A DNA stretch of 64,000 nt. Source: Mucor racemosus. Its lineage: Eukaryota > Mucoromycota > Mucoromycetes > Mucorales > Mucoraceae. Under the pieces are notes generated by a model that searched no databases, was not told the origin of the DNA, and worked only from the letters and a program-made list of their open reading frames with translations. The stretch lies in contig JAPEHQ010000017.1 of the NCBI GenBank assembly GCA_027405735.1, positions 69,501 to 133,500 on the forward strand. Direction: 5' to 3'. Positions 36,357-49,599 of this stretch are shown here, in pieces. How positions within the stretch are numbered: the first letter of the stretch is position 1; each line of letters begins with the position of its first letter. A program made the position numbers and the translations under genes.

Positions 36357-37694
36357 TTAAATGTCATGGTAGCCTTCCTTTTCTTTGACGATATCTAGAG
36401 ATTATTTTATTAATATTCCTATTTTTAATTGTCTTCATCCGATTTAAACCTACCAAAGTAAGGATGTGACATGGCCTCTCGTGCGGTTAATCTTTCTTGG
36501 TGATCATATCTCAATAATTTATCAAGAAAATCAAATAATTCACTCGACATGTATCTTTTATTATGAGGTCCAACAAACTTTGACCAAGGTATAGGTTTAC
36601 ATCTACAACAGCAATAAAAATAAAAATAAAAGTTGAACACTAGTGCATCATTAAAAATGAAAATACTTACGGTTTAATTAAACCATCGTAATGTCGACTT
36701 AAAGTAAGTTGATATTTTGTCAAATATGCATTTAATGCAGTTGTACCAAGTACTTTTGATATAACGACTAATTGGTCATAATTGTCCTGGCCATTGAAAA
36801 ATGGGTCTTTTCGAAACACCATACCAGCTAACATTGCACCATAGCTCCATAAATCCAAACTGTAATCATACAATTTTAAATCGACTAATAATTCTGGACC
36901 TTTATAACAACGAGATGCAACACGAACATTATATTCAGTTTTGGGCAAATAAAAATCAGCCAATCCCCAATCAATTAAGCGTAGCTATTGTGATACATTG
37001 TAATAGATAAGCAACATAATCAACTTGCAAAAATTAAACTTCAAAGCTTACTTTACGATGCTCATGATCAATCATGACATTATGAGGTTTAACATCACGA
37101 TGCATTATACCATGTGAATGGCTATATTCTAATGCCTTTAACAGTTCAAGCATATAAAAACGGACATCGTAATCAGAGAATCGAGGATAAAGTATTTTGA
37201 ATTCCATATTGTTAACATGCTCAAATATCAATGAAGGAGTTTTTGACTAATTTAATGTTACTCGATGTTCATGATTTATATTTATATACCTTTATATACC
37301 TGAGGATCCCGTACAATATCTAGCAGTTCTACAATGTTGGATCCACCCGATAAATTTTGAAGTATCTTAATCTCTCGTTTGATTTTCTTCTTTTTAACTG
37401 GTTTCAAGACCTTGATAACTACTTGAGTTTGTGTAGGTGTATGTCTACCCTCAAACACTTCTGAATATTTTCCTCGGCCAACTTTTTTGCAAATTTCATA
37501 CAAGTCTTGGTTGCTATAAAAGTTTATAAACACTTTGTTGTTCCGAAAAATAAACTATATAATAATAACAATTACCCCCAAGTGACCTGTAGCTTGTCAT
37601 AATCGTAATATTCGGGTGATCTTTCTAAACTTGCATTGGCATATACTCGCGCAACAGTTGGATCTACAGAGCCTTCGCTCATAGAAGCATCCAT
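36357..37694 (-). CDS. CKA1: Casein kinase 2 catalytic subunit alpha
   Basis: Constitutively active acidophilic Ser/Thr kinase. Exons 37694-37576, 37513-37300, 37246-37052, 36984-36671, 36602-36454, 36394-36357 give 342 aa. CK2-specific marks are the N-terminal segment [20 protein letters not shown], the Gly loop [14 protein letters not shown] Lys at about 74 (VVIKVLKP) and the basic cluster KKKKIKRE. The catalytic loop is [10 protein letters not shown], with Asp about 162. DWG (about 181-183) replaces DFG, and [20 protein letters not shown] is the activation segment. The last exon ([12 protein letters not shown]) is chosen over read-through because it restores the conserved HPYF-x-IVKE ending. 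All introns are GT-AG. It is tandem with CDC4. The regulatory beta subunit is not in this window. Confidence 0.95.
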
Positions 37695-38214
37695 ATTGAT
37701 TATAAATGAATGATAAAAGGAAGGAGGGGTAAAGGAACTGCATTATTTATTCGGTTTTCTCTTTATTAGCAACGTGACGTAGCTTTGCTGGTTAGTGTTG
37801 TGGCCCAAAATATATGCATCATTCAATCAAGTACCATCGTCAAACTTGAACAAACGGTTTTTGACTTATAGATTATATACAAGTATTAGCATATTCATTT
37901 GGTAAATACAACTTATAACCATTATCAAAAGTTACCACTGTAAGCTTTCAATTACTGATCATCGCTTCACAGTGGCAAAAATGCAATGTCAAATGAACCA
38001 TTTTATCTGCGCAAAAAGAACCACATCTCACTATGGGGGACTGATTTTTTTTTTTTTTTCAAAATCCCTTTGGCATTTGTGAGAATATTAAATGTTATTT
38101 GGAGCCCGTGTGATTATGAGTCAATTTATAATTCACAACTTTAAGATGTTTCATAAATACGGATTTCTTGTGCTGTCCAGTTGTGATTTCAGGTCAATAA
38201 TCTAACTTGACATT
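37695..38214. other. Upstream region of CK2 alpha, no gene seen
   Basis: AT-rich promoter side of the kinase gene, with a T run at about 38,048-38,060. No coding content. Confidence 0.5.
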
Positions 38215-39370
38215 TCTTTTTTTTTTATAATATAGGCAAGGGAGTCATACTCCGGTTCTTATTTAAAGTCCTTTAAATGTTATGAGAGGGAAGAAGAAGA
38301 CTGGTATATTTAAGATAGGGATGGAAAGAGATAGAGAAACAAAAAATAGAAAGAGAAAAATATAAGGAAATGAATGGCTAGATACTTACGAATCAAGCTG
38401 AAATTCAGCACCCAGACGGCAGACGGGTCAAGGAACGAGCAACGCGATGTACAGCAAAGATTAGAAGAAACGGGATGCGGTCGAAAATCCAATGCCAATG
38501 AGCCTGCTAGACTGTAAATAAGGTGGTTGCAAATATTTGATAAATGGTGAGATTCTAAAATGGAAGTGAAGCATCACGAATCGAAAGTTGAGAGGAGCAA
38601 GGCAGCACTTGCTGCAAGTAAGTTAAGAGTACAGAATCAAACTAAGGAGTGTAATTGATATGTATGTATTAACAATGGCACGCCAGACCTGAAGTTTGGA
38701 CGGACATGTAAGTAGGGAATGGCGTAGGTCTTCCACGGTCGACGAAGAACAAAGAGTACAGTGTGGCGAAGGATGCTGAATAGGAACCCGAAGATGCAGT
38801 AAGGTTGTAGTGGAAACTTTGTGATGAATAGTCCTATACCAAACCGTACGAGCAGCAAGAGGGATGGAATATTTCCAAAACAATTTTTATTGAGGTGAGA
38901 GAAGAGTAGTGGCGGGAGTAAATAAGAAGGGAAGTATTTACAGTAATGTTTTTGAAGTGGCAGACATTATTGAGAGCAATCCGGGCATGATAGTTGGAGG
39001 GAAAAGGAGAGCCCGCGAAGGAAGTCTGGGGAGGAGGGAGAAGGTGTTTGCAAAAAGGCCGGAGAGAAGGAAGTTGATGAACGTCTAAGGAAGGGCGTAG
39101 AGCAATATAGCATTGGCTGATAAAAAAATTGAAAAGTAATTGATGAGAAGATATCAATTAATTAACTCGTTTAGAGGCAGTGGAATGGCGAGCAAATTGA
39201 GCAGAAGATGAACGAACACAAAGAGCCTGAGAGTTAGTGTCAAACTGAAATACATTGGTTGTGAGAAGTTTCTTGACATCAGGGTTGCATTGTAATAGTT
39301 GATTCGGTAGCAGAAATCTGGAGTGAAAAGGATGGTTAATAAGGAATGTAATTAAGAAAATTTCTTAAAA
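38215..39370 (-). mobile_element. Degenerate retroelement remnant with zf-RVT domain
   Basis: The frame at 38,883-38,623 (minus) has the reverse-transcriptase zinc-binding (zf-RVT) pattern: FWKYSIPLAARTVWYRTIHH, then the C-x2-C and H-x4-C ligands in HCTLCSSSTVEDLRHSLLTC, then VWRAIVNTYI. A separate downstream piece (about 38,510-38,430, HWHWIFDRIPF) resembles the tail usually found after this domain in Mucoromycota LINE-type ORF2 and stand-alone zf-RVT proteins. The region is visibly richer in G+C than its flanks. An oligo-T tract at about 38,215-38,226 could be a minus-strand poly(A) end. No reverse transcriptase core is recognisable upstream, so this is a truncated or decayed copy, or a broken stand-alone zf-RVT gene. 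Confidence 0.6.
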
Positions 39371-41540
39371 AAGTAAAGACAAACAAGTTATGGCATCCAC
39401 CAAACATGTATCAAATATGGAAGGTGCGATAGCCGACATCTCGTTTTATTGACTACTCTATCAGAAATCCATATTTTTGGACATTTAAAACCGGCCAGTA
39501 CACATATATGACACGATGATCTCGAATGCAGAGACTTCCAAAAACTACTGTATGTTGAAGAAATCATCACTAAAACGCGCCTATAGTTTGCTGCGCACTT
39601 CTATTGACAATGTAGGTTTTTTGCCTATTATTTATGTTGAATCTCATTTCAATCCCATATTGAATCTGACATCCAAATGGAATTGAAATGGTATAAATAC
39701 TTTTATTTTAGAATCCTTTTTTAACTGAATAATAAATACCCTACGATCTCTGTAATTTAATCACTTGTAATCTTTATTTTATTGTATTAGAAATAATAGT
39801 TATCTACATATAACTCTCAGACAATAATAAAAATAAGATCTCAATGAATGCTGAATGCTGATCGAAGTAGACTGCACTTTCACATGACCATAGATATAAA
39901 TAGGTGCTACAACTATTTCAGGTATCAGCCTCCTCCATCAGCTTTTGTGAGTTGACCTGATTAAAGACATCAGTTGGTATATTGCTGCGCACTCTTATAG
40001 AAATCAGTGTTTAGAATATAGACTAAACCATGCGCCTTATGGATTACATAATGAAGATGGGTACTTATGGCATCAATCACTTTTAAAGTTATTAATGCAT
40101 GAGTTATCTGGGTACTAGTTATTAGAGTTAGAACTATGGATGTATTATGCATTTAACTTTGTTATTTTAACCTTGGAATAAGTAAATGAGTGGTTCTTTG
40201 ATATTTAGACTACAAGATGGGGTATTCATTTGAACATCATCGTCAGTAATTGTCAATTAGGAATCTGTACCTGAGATTCTACATTGGCTAATTTATGATA
40301 CAGAAGAATCTTTTTTAATTCAATTACTCGACCAAGAATACCCTTTATATTATACTTAACTTTGGATCTTTTGCTTTGTGAAGCAGCTTTTTCAAATAAG
40401 ATCGTCCGTCGTCCGTTTCAAAAATCATCGTCGTCAAAGGAACATATGATGCTCATAGCAAGATTTTCTAGTGAAATGCTTTATTATATATATATATATT
40501 ATTTTTAATTACTCTAGCATATCTGATTTATATGTAGGAATACAGTACGACAAATATAACAATATAACGAATATTTGCAATCTACATACAGCAAAAGGTC
40601 GGGAAAAGATCAAAAACACACAGAGAGGTGCTTAAAATTTCCGTACTTAAGTATGTTAAAAGCACTTCAAGACAAGCAAGTTTTATTATTAGGAAGTATT
40701 GGCATATCTTGGTTTTTGCTAAGATATTAAGGTTACAGCTTCGGCTCTTTAGCAGTAAAATCTAAAACATTAGCATCAAAAAATTTATTATACATGATGG
40801 CAAATGGTTATTTTAGAGAACGCAATTTTGAATTTAACTTGAACATTCTACATAATATAATATATATGGCTACATATACATATATTGAATTTGTTGTTAT
40901 TTATTAAAGAAAAAATTAAGCAGGGATTATAAAAAAATCAGAGTTAATTCTGAGCCGGGTTTTGCCAGCCAAATTTACTTGTACAAGCTTGACTCGACAG
41001 CATCCCTGAAAAATAAAATGCACAAGATTTTCGAATGATATTAGTGCAAGAAAAAAATGTATAATTTAATAAAAAAAGCTTTGTTAAATTAAATCACACA
41101 CAAAAACTGAAAGGGATTTTTATTTAATATCAATAATTTGTCCTATTTATATACAAATTCTATATTACAATTTTATCCATTAAATCAGTATTTATTTACA
41201 TTAATAACATAGTATATTTGAGGAGAACATATTTCATACAGCTGAAATATAACTGTTTTACCAAAACTAATAAGAATTAGACAAGAGTAAAAGGTGAGGT
41301 TTTATTCAATGTAGAGAATGAGATTATATGTAGAAGAGTTTATCAAGTGATACAACTGCTATTAATGGTGTATCAATAACAATATCCTGATAATACGACT
41401 ACTGCAGCGCTATATCTAGATTTTGATATAACAATAACGTCTCGCATATTATTCCCACATTCCGGACTGCAGTAAATAACGATGTGATTTACTAAAATAA
41501 AAAATATAAAAATAAAAACAATAGAAAGACAATTATAATC
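39371..41540. other. Gene-poor AT-rich region
   Basis: No protein gene is supported. Frames of 60-65 codons here look random. Contains a TA microsatellite (about 40,484-40,498) and a fragment of the TIR repeat family (listed separately). Confidence 0.5.
40620..40830. repeat. Fragment of the TIR repeat family (middle part)
   Basis: Reads like copy A around 9,975-10,170: AAGTATGTTAAAAGCACTTC, TATTATTAGGAAG, GTATTGGCATATCTTGG, followed by an AGCAGTAAAATC block. The terminal motifs are absent. Similarity judged by eye. Confidence 0.45.
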
Positions 41541-41960
41541 AGCTAAAGTTTTTATTAAAAAAGATTTCTGAAGATTTGAAATAATTGAAAAAGTATGAAG
41601 GTATTTATAGTGATTTGGAAAACTTGGATACCATCAGACTTCAATGAATTTATATTTAGTAATCTTCTAGTTTTGAGTACATTGTTATTGATTTAATATT
41701 TTAAGGGGTAAATCATGCAGACATTGACCATAAGGGATTGATGTCAAGTGTGACAATATCGACCTTTTGGGAAATGTTGTTTATTATTGTTATATCTATT
41801 TTATGTAACCTTGAATTAATGGGTAATTTTTATATACTTGAATCTTATTTATATTGATAGTGCAACTTCAATATAGATGATTAGTTGACTAAATTGATAT
41901 TTTTGTTTATTATTATTATTGATTTGGAAAGAATCCTGTTTTGATATATATGTCATTTGT
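41541..41960. repeat. Dispersed ~400 bp repeat, copy 1
   Basis: Closely matches 52,460-52,850 in the same orientation. Shared blocks are AATCTTCTAGTTTT, ACATTGTTATTGATTTAATA, GTCAAGTGTGACAATAT, ACTTGAATCTTATTTATATT, TAGTTGACTAAATTG and TTTTGATATATATGTC. No ORF. This copy continues past the point where copy 2 is interrupted by a LINE tail. Confidence 0.75.
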
Positions 41961-44900
41961 GTAATTGATTGCACCGTGATCAAGGGGCTATCATCTACAC
42001 GACATGTATGGTTCAAAAAGGTATTCCATATTTTTAGCATGCGTTTGTTATTGTGTTCAATTGAAGTGTTTGTTTATTATTGTTGTTCACATTTCAAGTG
42101 GCATCATATTTTATGAGCGACACTTGGAAATTAGGTTATTTTATTATTATCAAGAGTTTTTAGTATGTAATTTCACTGCACGGACCATTATTCAATCGAA
42201 TAAGAACAATTAGGAATGTTATCCCAGATTATTTAGCTCTCTTTTACAAAAAAAAATTACAACTTAAAAGGTTCATTATCTTAAAAGTTACTATAATAAC
42301 TTGTGGACGCAACAAAAAAAAAACTGGTATATTTTTAAGGAAAAATATAATATAAACTATTTTTTTCGGAACAGGTAGTCGTAATACAACCAATTTATAT
42401 CTATTGTGCAGTATCTAAGGTATACCCTGAAAAGTGCTTTTTATAAGGTTAATAATTATAGAGGAGAGTACCCTCCGATTTGGAAGATTGGGAACATAAA
42501 GTTTATTGAACAAAAAAAAATTCAGAATCTATTTTAATTTATGGAGTGTACCTTTTTTTTGGGATGTTATTGAGAGTTTATGGATACATACAATCTTATT
42601 TATAGAAAGAATGGCAATAAAGACTAGTAAAATTTATCATGGAGAACGTAGGCTTTATTACTAGAAAAACTAATGGTAAAAGGAAGAACCAAAAGCTTCT
42701 AGGTCTTGGTTTAAAAGACTATTTATAAGAATTACATTTCAATATGTTAGAAATGGAAATGGCTTCAAAATTGGCTGTTTAATATCCTCGAAAACCGATA
42801 GTTATTTTTCTCTTCTAGCTTTTGTATTTACATTGAGTATAAAAACACACTCTAGACTGATACAAATAAGAAGAAATTTTTTGGATAAATACATAAAGCA
42901 GTACCTTCAAACTCTAAGGAAACCTTTCTTTCAAGGATTACTGTGCGAGTGAGTAGTACATATTAAAGTAGTTCTATTTACGAGAATTGCTGTTATCCTT
43001 GTATCAATTCAAACAAGCTGTATCTAATTGCCTTTTTGTCATTTTTTCATGATCACCAAGTTCCTGCGACTAGGTGAAAGCGTTTTTTTTCTGATTGTCT
43101 ATAATGGCTTCCTGAGCTACTAGATGCTTTCATTAGTATGGTGCTGTTCTTGCTAAAATTAAGTAGGGCTAGCTTTTTTAAAGCCATTATTGCTGTAAGA
43201 AGTAGGAAGTGTAAGCCATTTGAAGTTGAATGGCAAAAGCTTTTAGAAAAGCTATAGAAACAAATATAAACAGAGAAATGATGCACGAAGAAAGTAATGA
43301 TTAGAAAAAAATATATAGAGACTATATCATTTTCAAAAACATGATACTTACGTTTATAGTAGTATTGATGTGGAGCTGCTAGTCGAGCTGTCGAGTTTCG
43401 AGTTTTTATGCAAGCTTAAACGAGCTGACTAGACTAAGCTCGACTTCTTGCCATTCTTGAAACCAATCTACATTGTTATTCTGATATATTTGTTAGCTAT
43501 CCTATTTAGCACAATAGAATTCAATGTTTACTTGTTTGATAGAGAAACCTACCTTCAGATATTTAATCTGGAATGTCAAAATGATCATTTAAGCTTTAAC
43601 TGGATGTTACCCCTTTCCAAGAAGATATTGATATATAATCTTCGAAGATAGGCTAGTTAATATTGAGTTATAGTTATAAAGCATAAATTAAGACATATAA
43701 GGTATAGATATCATGTTAAAATAAGTGCATCTTTCAATAATCACGCAATGGCCCCTGAGGTTACAATTGACATCTAAACTTTTCTGCGAAAGCTCATTCT
43801 CGATTAGATTGGTGTACGGAGAAAGCACTCTAACTGCGCCCTCAATGTGTACAATTTAATTGCCCTGACTCCGCAATAATAAGAAAAGAGAGAGGGAGAT
43901 CCAGTCTCATGAACAGCGGATCTATTTAAGGTTACACTAGTAAAAGTTGTCCAGAAGAGTGGAGTTACATTGCTATGGTGCTGGGCCTCGTATATCAATG
44001 GATGCAAAATTCCACTAAATCTTGTTTGGTTAACGAGTAAATGCAATCAAGCATTTTGCTTAAAAAAAGACAGAACAATAAGAGTATCATTGGGCTTAGT
44101 TCCAGAAAGCAGAATTTGTGCTAAGGTAGAAAATAAAATAATGCATACTAGAAGGTGTGTCAGATAGAAATTTCCCTTGTAAGATTAAATCAGTTGATTT
44201 AATTGCAAAACGTACCACTTTTTTTAACACATCTGATATAGATGTCTATTCTTTTATGCAGAAATAACAAATAAAAACTAGTGCACTTCATTCCTCTACA
44301 ATTAATTTTACGTCTAAATAAGTTCCCTTGTTTTCTTTTTCCAACAAAAGAAATGTATTACATGACTACAAAAATTTAAACATATAATATATCCATGGTT
44401 CCACTCACTGTATTAACATGTGCAGCAGAATTATATATTGAGATTGCGATGATAGTTGCTGCATATAGAGATCAGAAAGTATTATTGGATGAAAGGTACA
44501 CAAGTTACACAACATTAGTTAAGAATGCTATTTTTATGTATAATGCCTCTCTGGCAAAATAATCGAATCTAAATAATATTATTCATCTGATATGTTTGTA
44601 TGTAATAAATTTATGTGCAATCAACTCCAAATTAATTGATGGTAATGAATAGTAGAGAAATGGTAATCGAATACAGGCCCAATCAAGTTGAGTGGCACTA
44701 ACAAGGTTTCTTGTGACAAGATGTCTCGTATGTCCTACCACAAGTATGCACTGCAACAAACTTGTGTTTTTATAGATTTACACTAAATGCTTATATACAT
44801 AGTATAAAACCCTTTCCCAGGGTCCTATCTTGATTGCTACATTAGTATCTATTGTTATCCACCACGCTTTGGCTATAAATATGATACTGTATATTGTATT

Positions 44901-45386
44901 TTTGGTTTCATAAATTTCGAGGTAACTTGAAGCTGCGTGGTAAAAAAAAGAAAAAAAAAAATACCAGAAACGTTTGGAACAAATTTGTAATAATGTACAG
45001 AATAGTAATATTGCAACATTGGGTAATTTTTCCATATTTGCTTTATTTTACCCATCTATTTTTTCCCGTTTTCTTATATCATTGATTATATTTATCTTTC
45101 AAGATCTGCCCTAAATCCAATGTTTATTGAGAGTTTACTTTACACTATATTTCATTTTTCAAATAAAGAAAAACTCATATTTCGCTAAAGCTCCGGTTTT
45201 GGGAGCACAAAATTAAGGTTTTAGTTACAATATTGCAAAAGAAGCAAAGATCAAAAAGCGAAAATTTTCGTTTTTCAAATAATTTATTTTTTTAGTATAA
45301 AAACTCAAGGTTAAACAGAGTAAAAGACTAAATCTTTTTCTACCAATCTTTCTTTTATCTCTCTTGTTTAAGTTTTTTTTTTCAAC
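41961..45386. other. Gene-poor AT-rich region
   Basis: No supported gene. Frames at 43,053-43,286, 43,448-43,651, 43,804-44,046 and 44,778-45,035 have no recognisable family or codon-quality signal. An imperfect inverted motif rich in GAGCT/CTAGTC lies around 43,377-43,444. The last about 100 bp form the T-rich leader of the first MFS gene. Confidence 0.5.
42410..42556. repeat. Inverted fragment of TIR repeat left end
   Basis: Reads as the reverse complement of copy A's left end (9,240-9,415). GCAGTATCTAAGGTATACC matches the inverse of the 9,395-9,413 block, and the fragment closes with TTTTAATTTATGGAGTGTAC. Confidence 0.5.
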
Positions 45387-47021
45387 ATGTCTAATCAACA
45401 TCAAGAAGAACAAGTTGTGTATGAAGAGAAATATATCACTACACAATCAGTAGAGGAGAAACATTTAGATGATGCCCACACTGTATATAGTGACGAAGAA
45501 AAGTCTAATGAGATGACACCTGAACTACTTGCTGCTGAAAAGTCCTTGGTTTGGAAGCTCGATTATGTCTACGTTATGCCTTGTATTGCTATTCTTAACT
45601 TTTTGCAGTTTTTTGATAAATCTGCATTGAATTATTCAGCTGTTTTGGGTATCGACAAAGATACACATATTAATACTAAACAATTATCATGGCTAGGCTC
45701 TATTTTTTATCTTGGTTATTTACTTTACCAGGTAATATCTAATACTCGACTACAAAATAACATTTTACCTAACAAATCGTGTTTTTTTTTAGGTACCAAA
45801 CACTTACTTGATTCAAAGATTACCCATTGGTAAATATATTGGTGCTCTTATTGTCATTTGGGGTGTTATCCTTACTGTTACATGTAAGGCCACAAATTTC
45901 TCTCAATTGGCTGCACTTCGTTTCTTGCTTGGTTTCTTTGAAGCTGGTATTTATCCATGCTGTATCATGATCATCAGTTCTTTATATCGTAGAAATGAGC
46001 AAGCTGGTCGTCTTGGTTGTGTCTATATCTGTAATGGTATTGCCATGGCTATTGGTGGCCTCGTTGGTTATGGTATTGGCCATATGATGGGTGTTCGAGG
46101 AATGAACGGTTGGCAATGGATTATGATTATCTTGGGTGCAGTTACTATAGTTTTTGGTCTTTTCTGTTTCTTTTTGTTGGTAGATAATCCTAAGTCAAAC
46201 TTCCTCCGTTTGACATCTATTCAAAAGAAGGTCACCGAACTTCGTACTATTGATAATGCGACTATTATTACCAAAGAAATCAAATGGCATCATATGGTTG
46301 AATCACTTAAAGAGCCTCGTTATTACTGCTTCATTTTTGCTTCTCTTCTTTTCAACCTCCAAAATGGTGCACTAAACACATTTAGTTCAATTATTACTGC
46401 TGGGTTCGGATTCTCGGTAAATATATGTCATTTCTGATCTATCCACAAATCGAGGCTAACATAAATATGTACAATTTGTAGAGCCTTAATGCCATTTTAC
46501 TCACTGTACCTTCTGGTGTAGTCGATTGCATCTATATTGTATTTGCTATTTGGTACAATCGTAAATACGGAAACACCCTTCACCTCGCTTGTATTATGCT
46601 TGCAATTTGTATCCTTGGTCTCATTCTACTTATTGTCATCCCTATTCCCCAAGTTAAACTTGTTGGTCTTTACATGTGCTGGTCTTTCTGTGCTGCCTAT
46701 GTTCTTTTCTTGACAGCTTTAGCTAATAATGTCACTGGTTATACCAAGAAGATTTTCTACAGTAGTTCCATTATGGTTTTCTATACCATTGGTAACTTTG
46801 CTGGCCCTCAAATGATTGTTGAATCTCAAAAGCCATTGTATCTCGGTGGTATGATTGGTTATATGGCTGCTGATGCCATTTGTATTGTTTTATTACAAAT
46901 TACTCGTTACATAATGGCTAAATCTAACAAGGAACGTCTTGAAAACCCTTCCAAGGAAAAGGTTGATCCTACTCAAGATTTAACTGATAGAGAAAACCCT
47001 CATTTCATTTATAGACTTTAA
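45387..47021 (+). CDS. MFS transporter, Dal5/anion:cation symporter type (copy 1)
   Basis: Major facilitator superfamily permease, probably for an organic anion such as allantoate, a vitamin or a carboxylate; the substrate cannot be read from sequence. Exons 45387-45731, 45793-46416, 46482-47021 give 502 aa. The cytosolic N-terminus of about 70 residues is acidic. About 12 membrane segments begin at about 72 (LDYVYVMPCIAILNFLQFFD, the ACS-family start DK-SxLNYS). Motif A-like and family signatures include WLGSIFYLGYLLYQVPNTYL, RFLLGFFEAGIYPCCIMIIS, YRRNEQAGRLG and NVTGYTKKIFYSS. The C-terminus ends NPHFIYRL. It is followed 907 bp downstream by a paralogue with identical lengths for the last two exons. 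Confidence 0.9.
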
Positions 47022-47928
47022 TAACAATTTAATAATACAATACCCTCTACTTTGTACTTTTTTAATAAAAATATCGAATGATTCAAGTTGAGTTGTTCTT
47101 TTACCAATAATTTTTTGTATTACAATATTAAAGTTTTGTGTCCTCGATTACTTGTGTACTACTCTACCAATCTGCAGTGCAATGGCACAAATAAAATAGT
47201 ACGCTATAAATTGGTTTTAGGTGCAGCTTGACCACGCGCTTAATTCATGATCCGCTTCTTAAACTTGTACAATAAATTTTTTGGGTCAATAGAATCTGAA
47301 TTAGTCTATCAAAATAACTAAAGGGTATGACACAAGATAACTTCGTATAATAGTGAAGCTTTATAATTTTGTAATCAAAAATAATTCAGAATACACCAAA
47401 ATATTTTCTGTATTATATAAACATTATTTACTGATTTGAATAGAGTTGAGTCTCCTTTTTCAGCTGTCTCCTTTTTTCAGTTGTCTCCGAAATCTTGATA
47501 TACATAACAAAAAAAAAACTTCTCGACAGAAATTACAAATTAAATAATACAGAATATTCTAAGCATTCAATCTAGATACAAAAGTGATAGATAGGTATAC
47601 AAGCGACTATATACCGGATATACGTAAAATACTTATACATTTATATTGTATAAATATATTTATATATCCTATTAATCCGGATAAAGTTACACTCATAAAC
47701 ATCCTCCGCTCAAATAGTTCAAGTAAATTAAAACAGTATTTATAATAATAATAACAACTCATTAGACTCAATTGCTTTTTCCCTCTCATCCTTTTTTTTT
47801 TTTTATCGTTCATTACTTTTTATATTTCTCTCTTTATACACATCCACAAAGAGCTATATAACTCATAAATCAACATTTTCGATTCAAAATCAATTCAATC
47901 AACGACGTATCCTGCGTCAGATATAAAC
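47022..47928. other. Spacer between tandem MFS genes
   Basis: 3' flank of MFS copy 1 and promoter of copy 2. Holds a short tandem unit CTCCTTTTTTCAGCTGT repeated about 2.5 times (around 47,450-47,488). A T run (47,791-47,804) and a T/C-rich leader lead into the second gene. No gene. Confidence 0.5.
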
Positions 47929-49599
47929 ATGGAATCCTTGGAAAAAAGATCCAATAATTCGCTTTATGGATATAATCATCATAATCAGTACGAAACAGAA
48001 ACAATTGATCAATATGGTTTATATCGCGACGACGAAGATGTGCCAATGTCGATGGAAGAAAAGTCGCTTGTCAGAAAAATCGATTTTTTTCTGATGCCAA
48101 TTATTTGTACAATTGATTTTTTACAAGTTAGTTTTTTAATCTAAAAAAATATTTTTTATACTTATATATGCAAATAGTTTTTAGACAAATCAACTATTAA
48201 TTATGCTGCTGCATTAGATTTCAAACAGGACCTTAATATTAATGGACGTCAATATAGTCTTATTGGGTCTATCTTCTACCTTGGATATTTGTTATTCCAG
48301 GTAAAAATTAAATATTAAAAATCGTCAAACCCTATTTCAATTTCTAACCCCATGACGTTTAACTCCTTTGTACTATAGTTACCTAACAATTATTTTTTGC
48401 AACGTATCGCTGTGGGAAAATACATTGGTATCATCGTATTTTTATGGGGTTCTGTATTAGTTTGTACTGCAGCGGGTACAAACTTTTCTCAAATTGCTGC
48501 TATGCGCTTCTTGCTAGGCTTCTTTGAGGCAGGTGTTTATCCGTCATTAACTTTACTTGTTAGTACATTTTATCGTCGATCTGAACAAGCTGCTCGTTTA
48601 GGTGCATTTTGGCTTTGTAATGGTGTTGCTCTTGTCGTTGGTGGTTTGATTACTTATGGTATCGACCAAATGGGCAATGCTAGAGGTTTACCTAAATGGA
48701 AGTGGATCATGATTATTCTTGGATCCATTACTGCCTTTGCTGGTGCATTTAGTTTTTTCTTTCTAATTGATAATCCAAAATCTCCTGCTCTTCATCTTAA
48801 TGCTGAACAAGAGATTCTGGTAGAAGAAAGAACAAGAGATAATGCTGTTGTACGTACAACTAACATCAAAAAGGAGCAAATTATGGAAGCCCTCAAAGAA
48901 GTTCGATTTTGGTGCCTGTGCTTCTCTTGTTTATTTATTAATCTACAAAATGGTGCCATGACAACTTATAATACGCAATTTGCCATGAGTTTTGGCTTTA
49001 CTGTAAGCCCTTCTTTTTAGATTACATTTACCATGTGTAAATTAACATAATTCTTTTAGGGCCTTCAATCTGTGTTACTAAGTGTAGGTACAGGTGTTGC
49101 AGACATTCTTTTCATTGTTGGTGGTGTTTATTGTGTCCATAAAACAAAACAAACAATTTATACAGCTGTAGGTCTCATGGTAATCGATATTATTGGTCTC
49201 ATTTTAATGTTGGTCATTCCTGTCACTCATGTAAAACTTTTGGGTTTCTATCTTGCGTGGTCTTATTGTGCAGCTTATGTTTTAATGGTTACTTCAATCT
49301 CAAATAATGTATCAGGATATACTAAAAAAATCTTCTATAATGGCGTCTTGATGATTTTTTACACCATCGGTAATTTCTGTGGTCCATTGATGATTGTAGA
49401 AAGTCAAGCACCAAATTACATCGGTGCAATGCTTGGTTATATTTGCGCAAATGTTATTGTTGTCTTTCTTTTATTAATTGCAAGACGGAAAATGGCTATT
49501 ATCAACAAAGAGCGTTTGTCATCAAAAACGGTAGTTATGACACATGTTGAAGATGATTTAAGCGATATACAAGATTCAAACTTTCTGTATCGTTTATAA
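47929..49599 (+). CDS. MFS transporter, Dal5/anion:cation symporter type (copy 2)
   Basis: Paralogue of the upstream permease; 494 aa from exons 47929-48126, 48178-48300, 48379-49002, 49060-49599. The last two exons are 624 and 540 nt, exactly as in copy 1. The first coding block is split by an additional intron after CTIDFLQ, so an intron was gained or lost after duplication. Conserved features are FLDKSTINYAAAL, SLIGSIFYLGYLLFQLPNNY, RFLLGFFEAGVYPSLTLLVS, YRRSEQAARLGAFWLCNG and NVSGYTKKIFYNG, ending DSNFLYRL. About 12 membrane segments. The divergent N-terminus and changed residues in the first substrate-facing helices suggest the copies may differ in expression or substrate. Confidence 0.9.
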
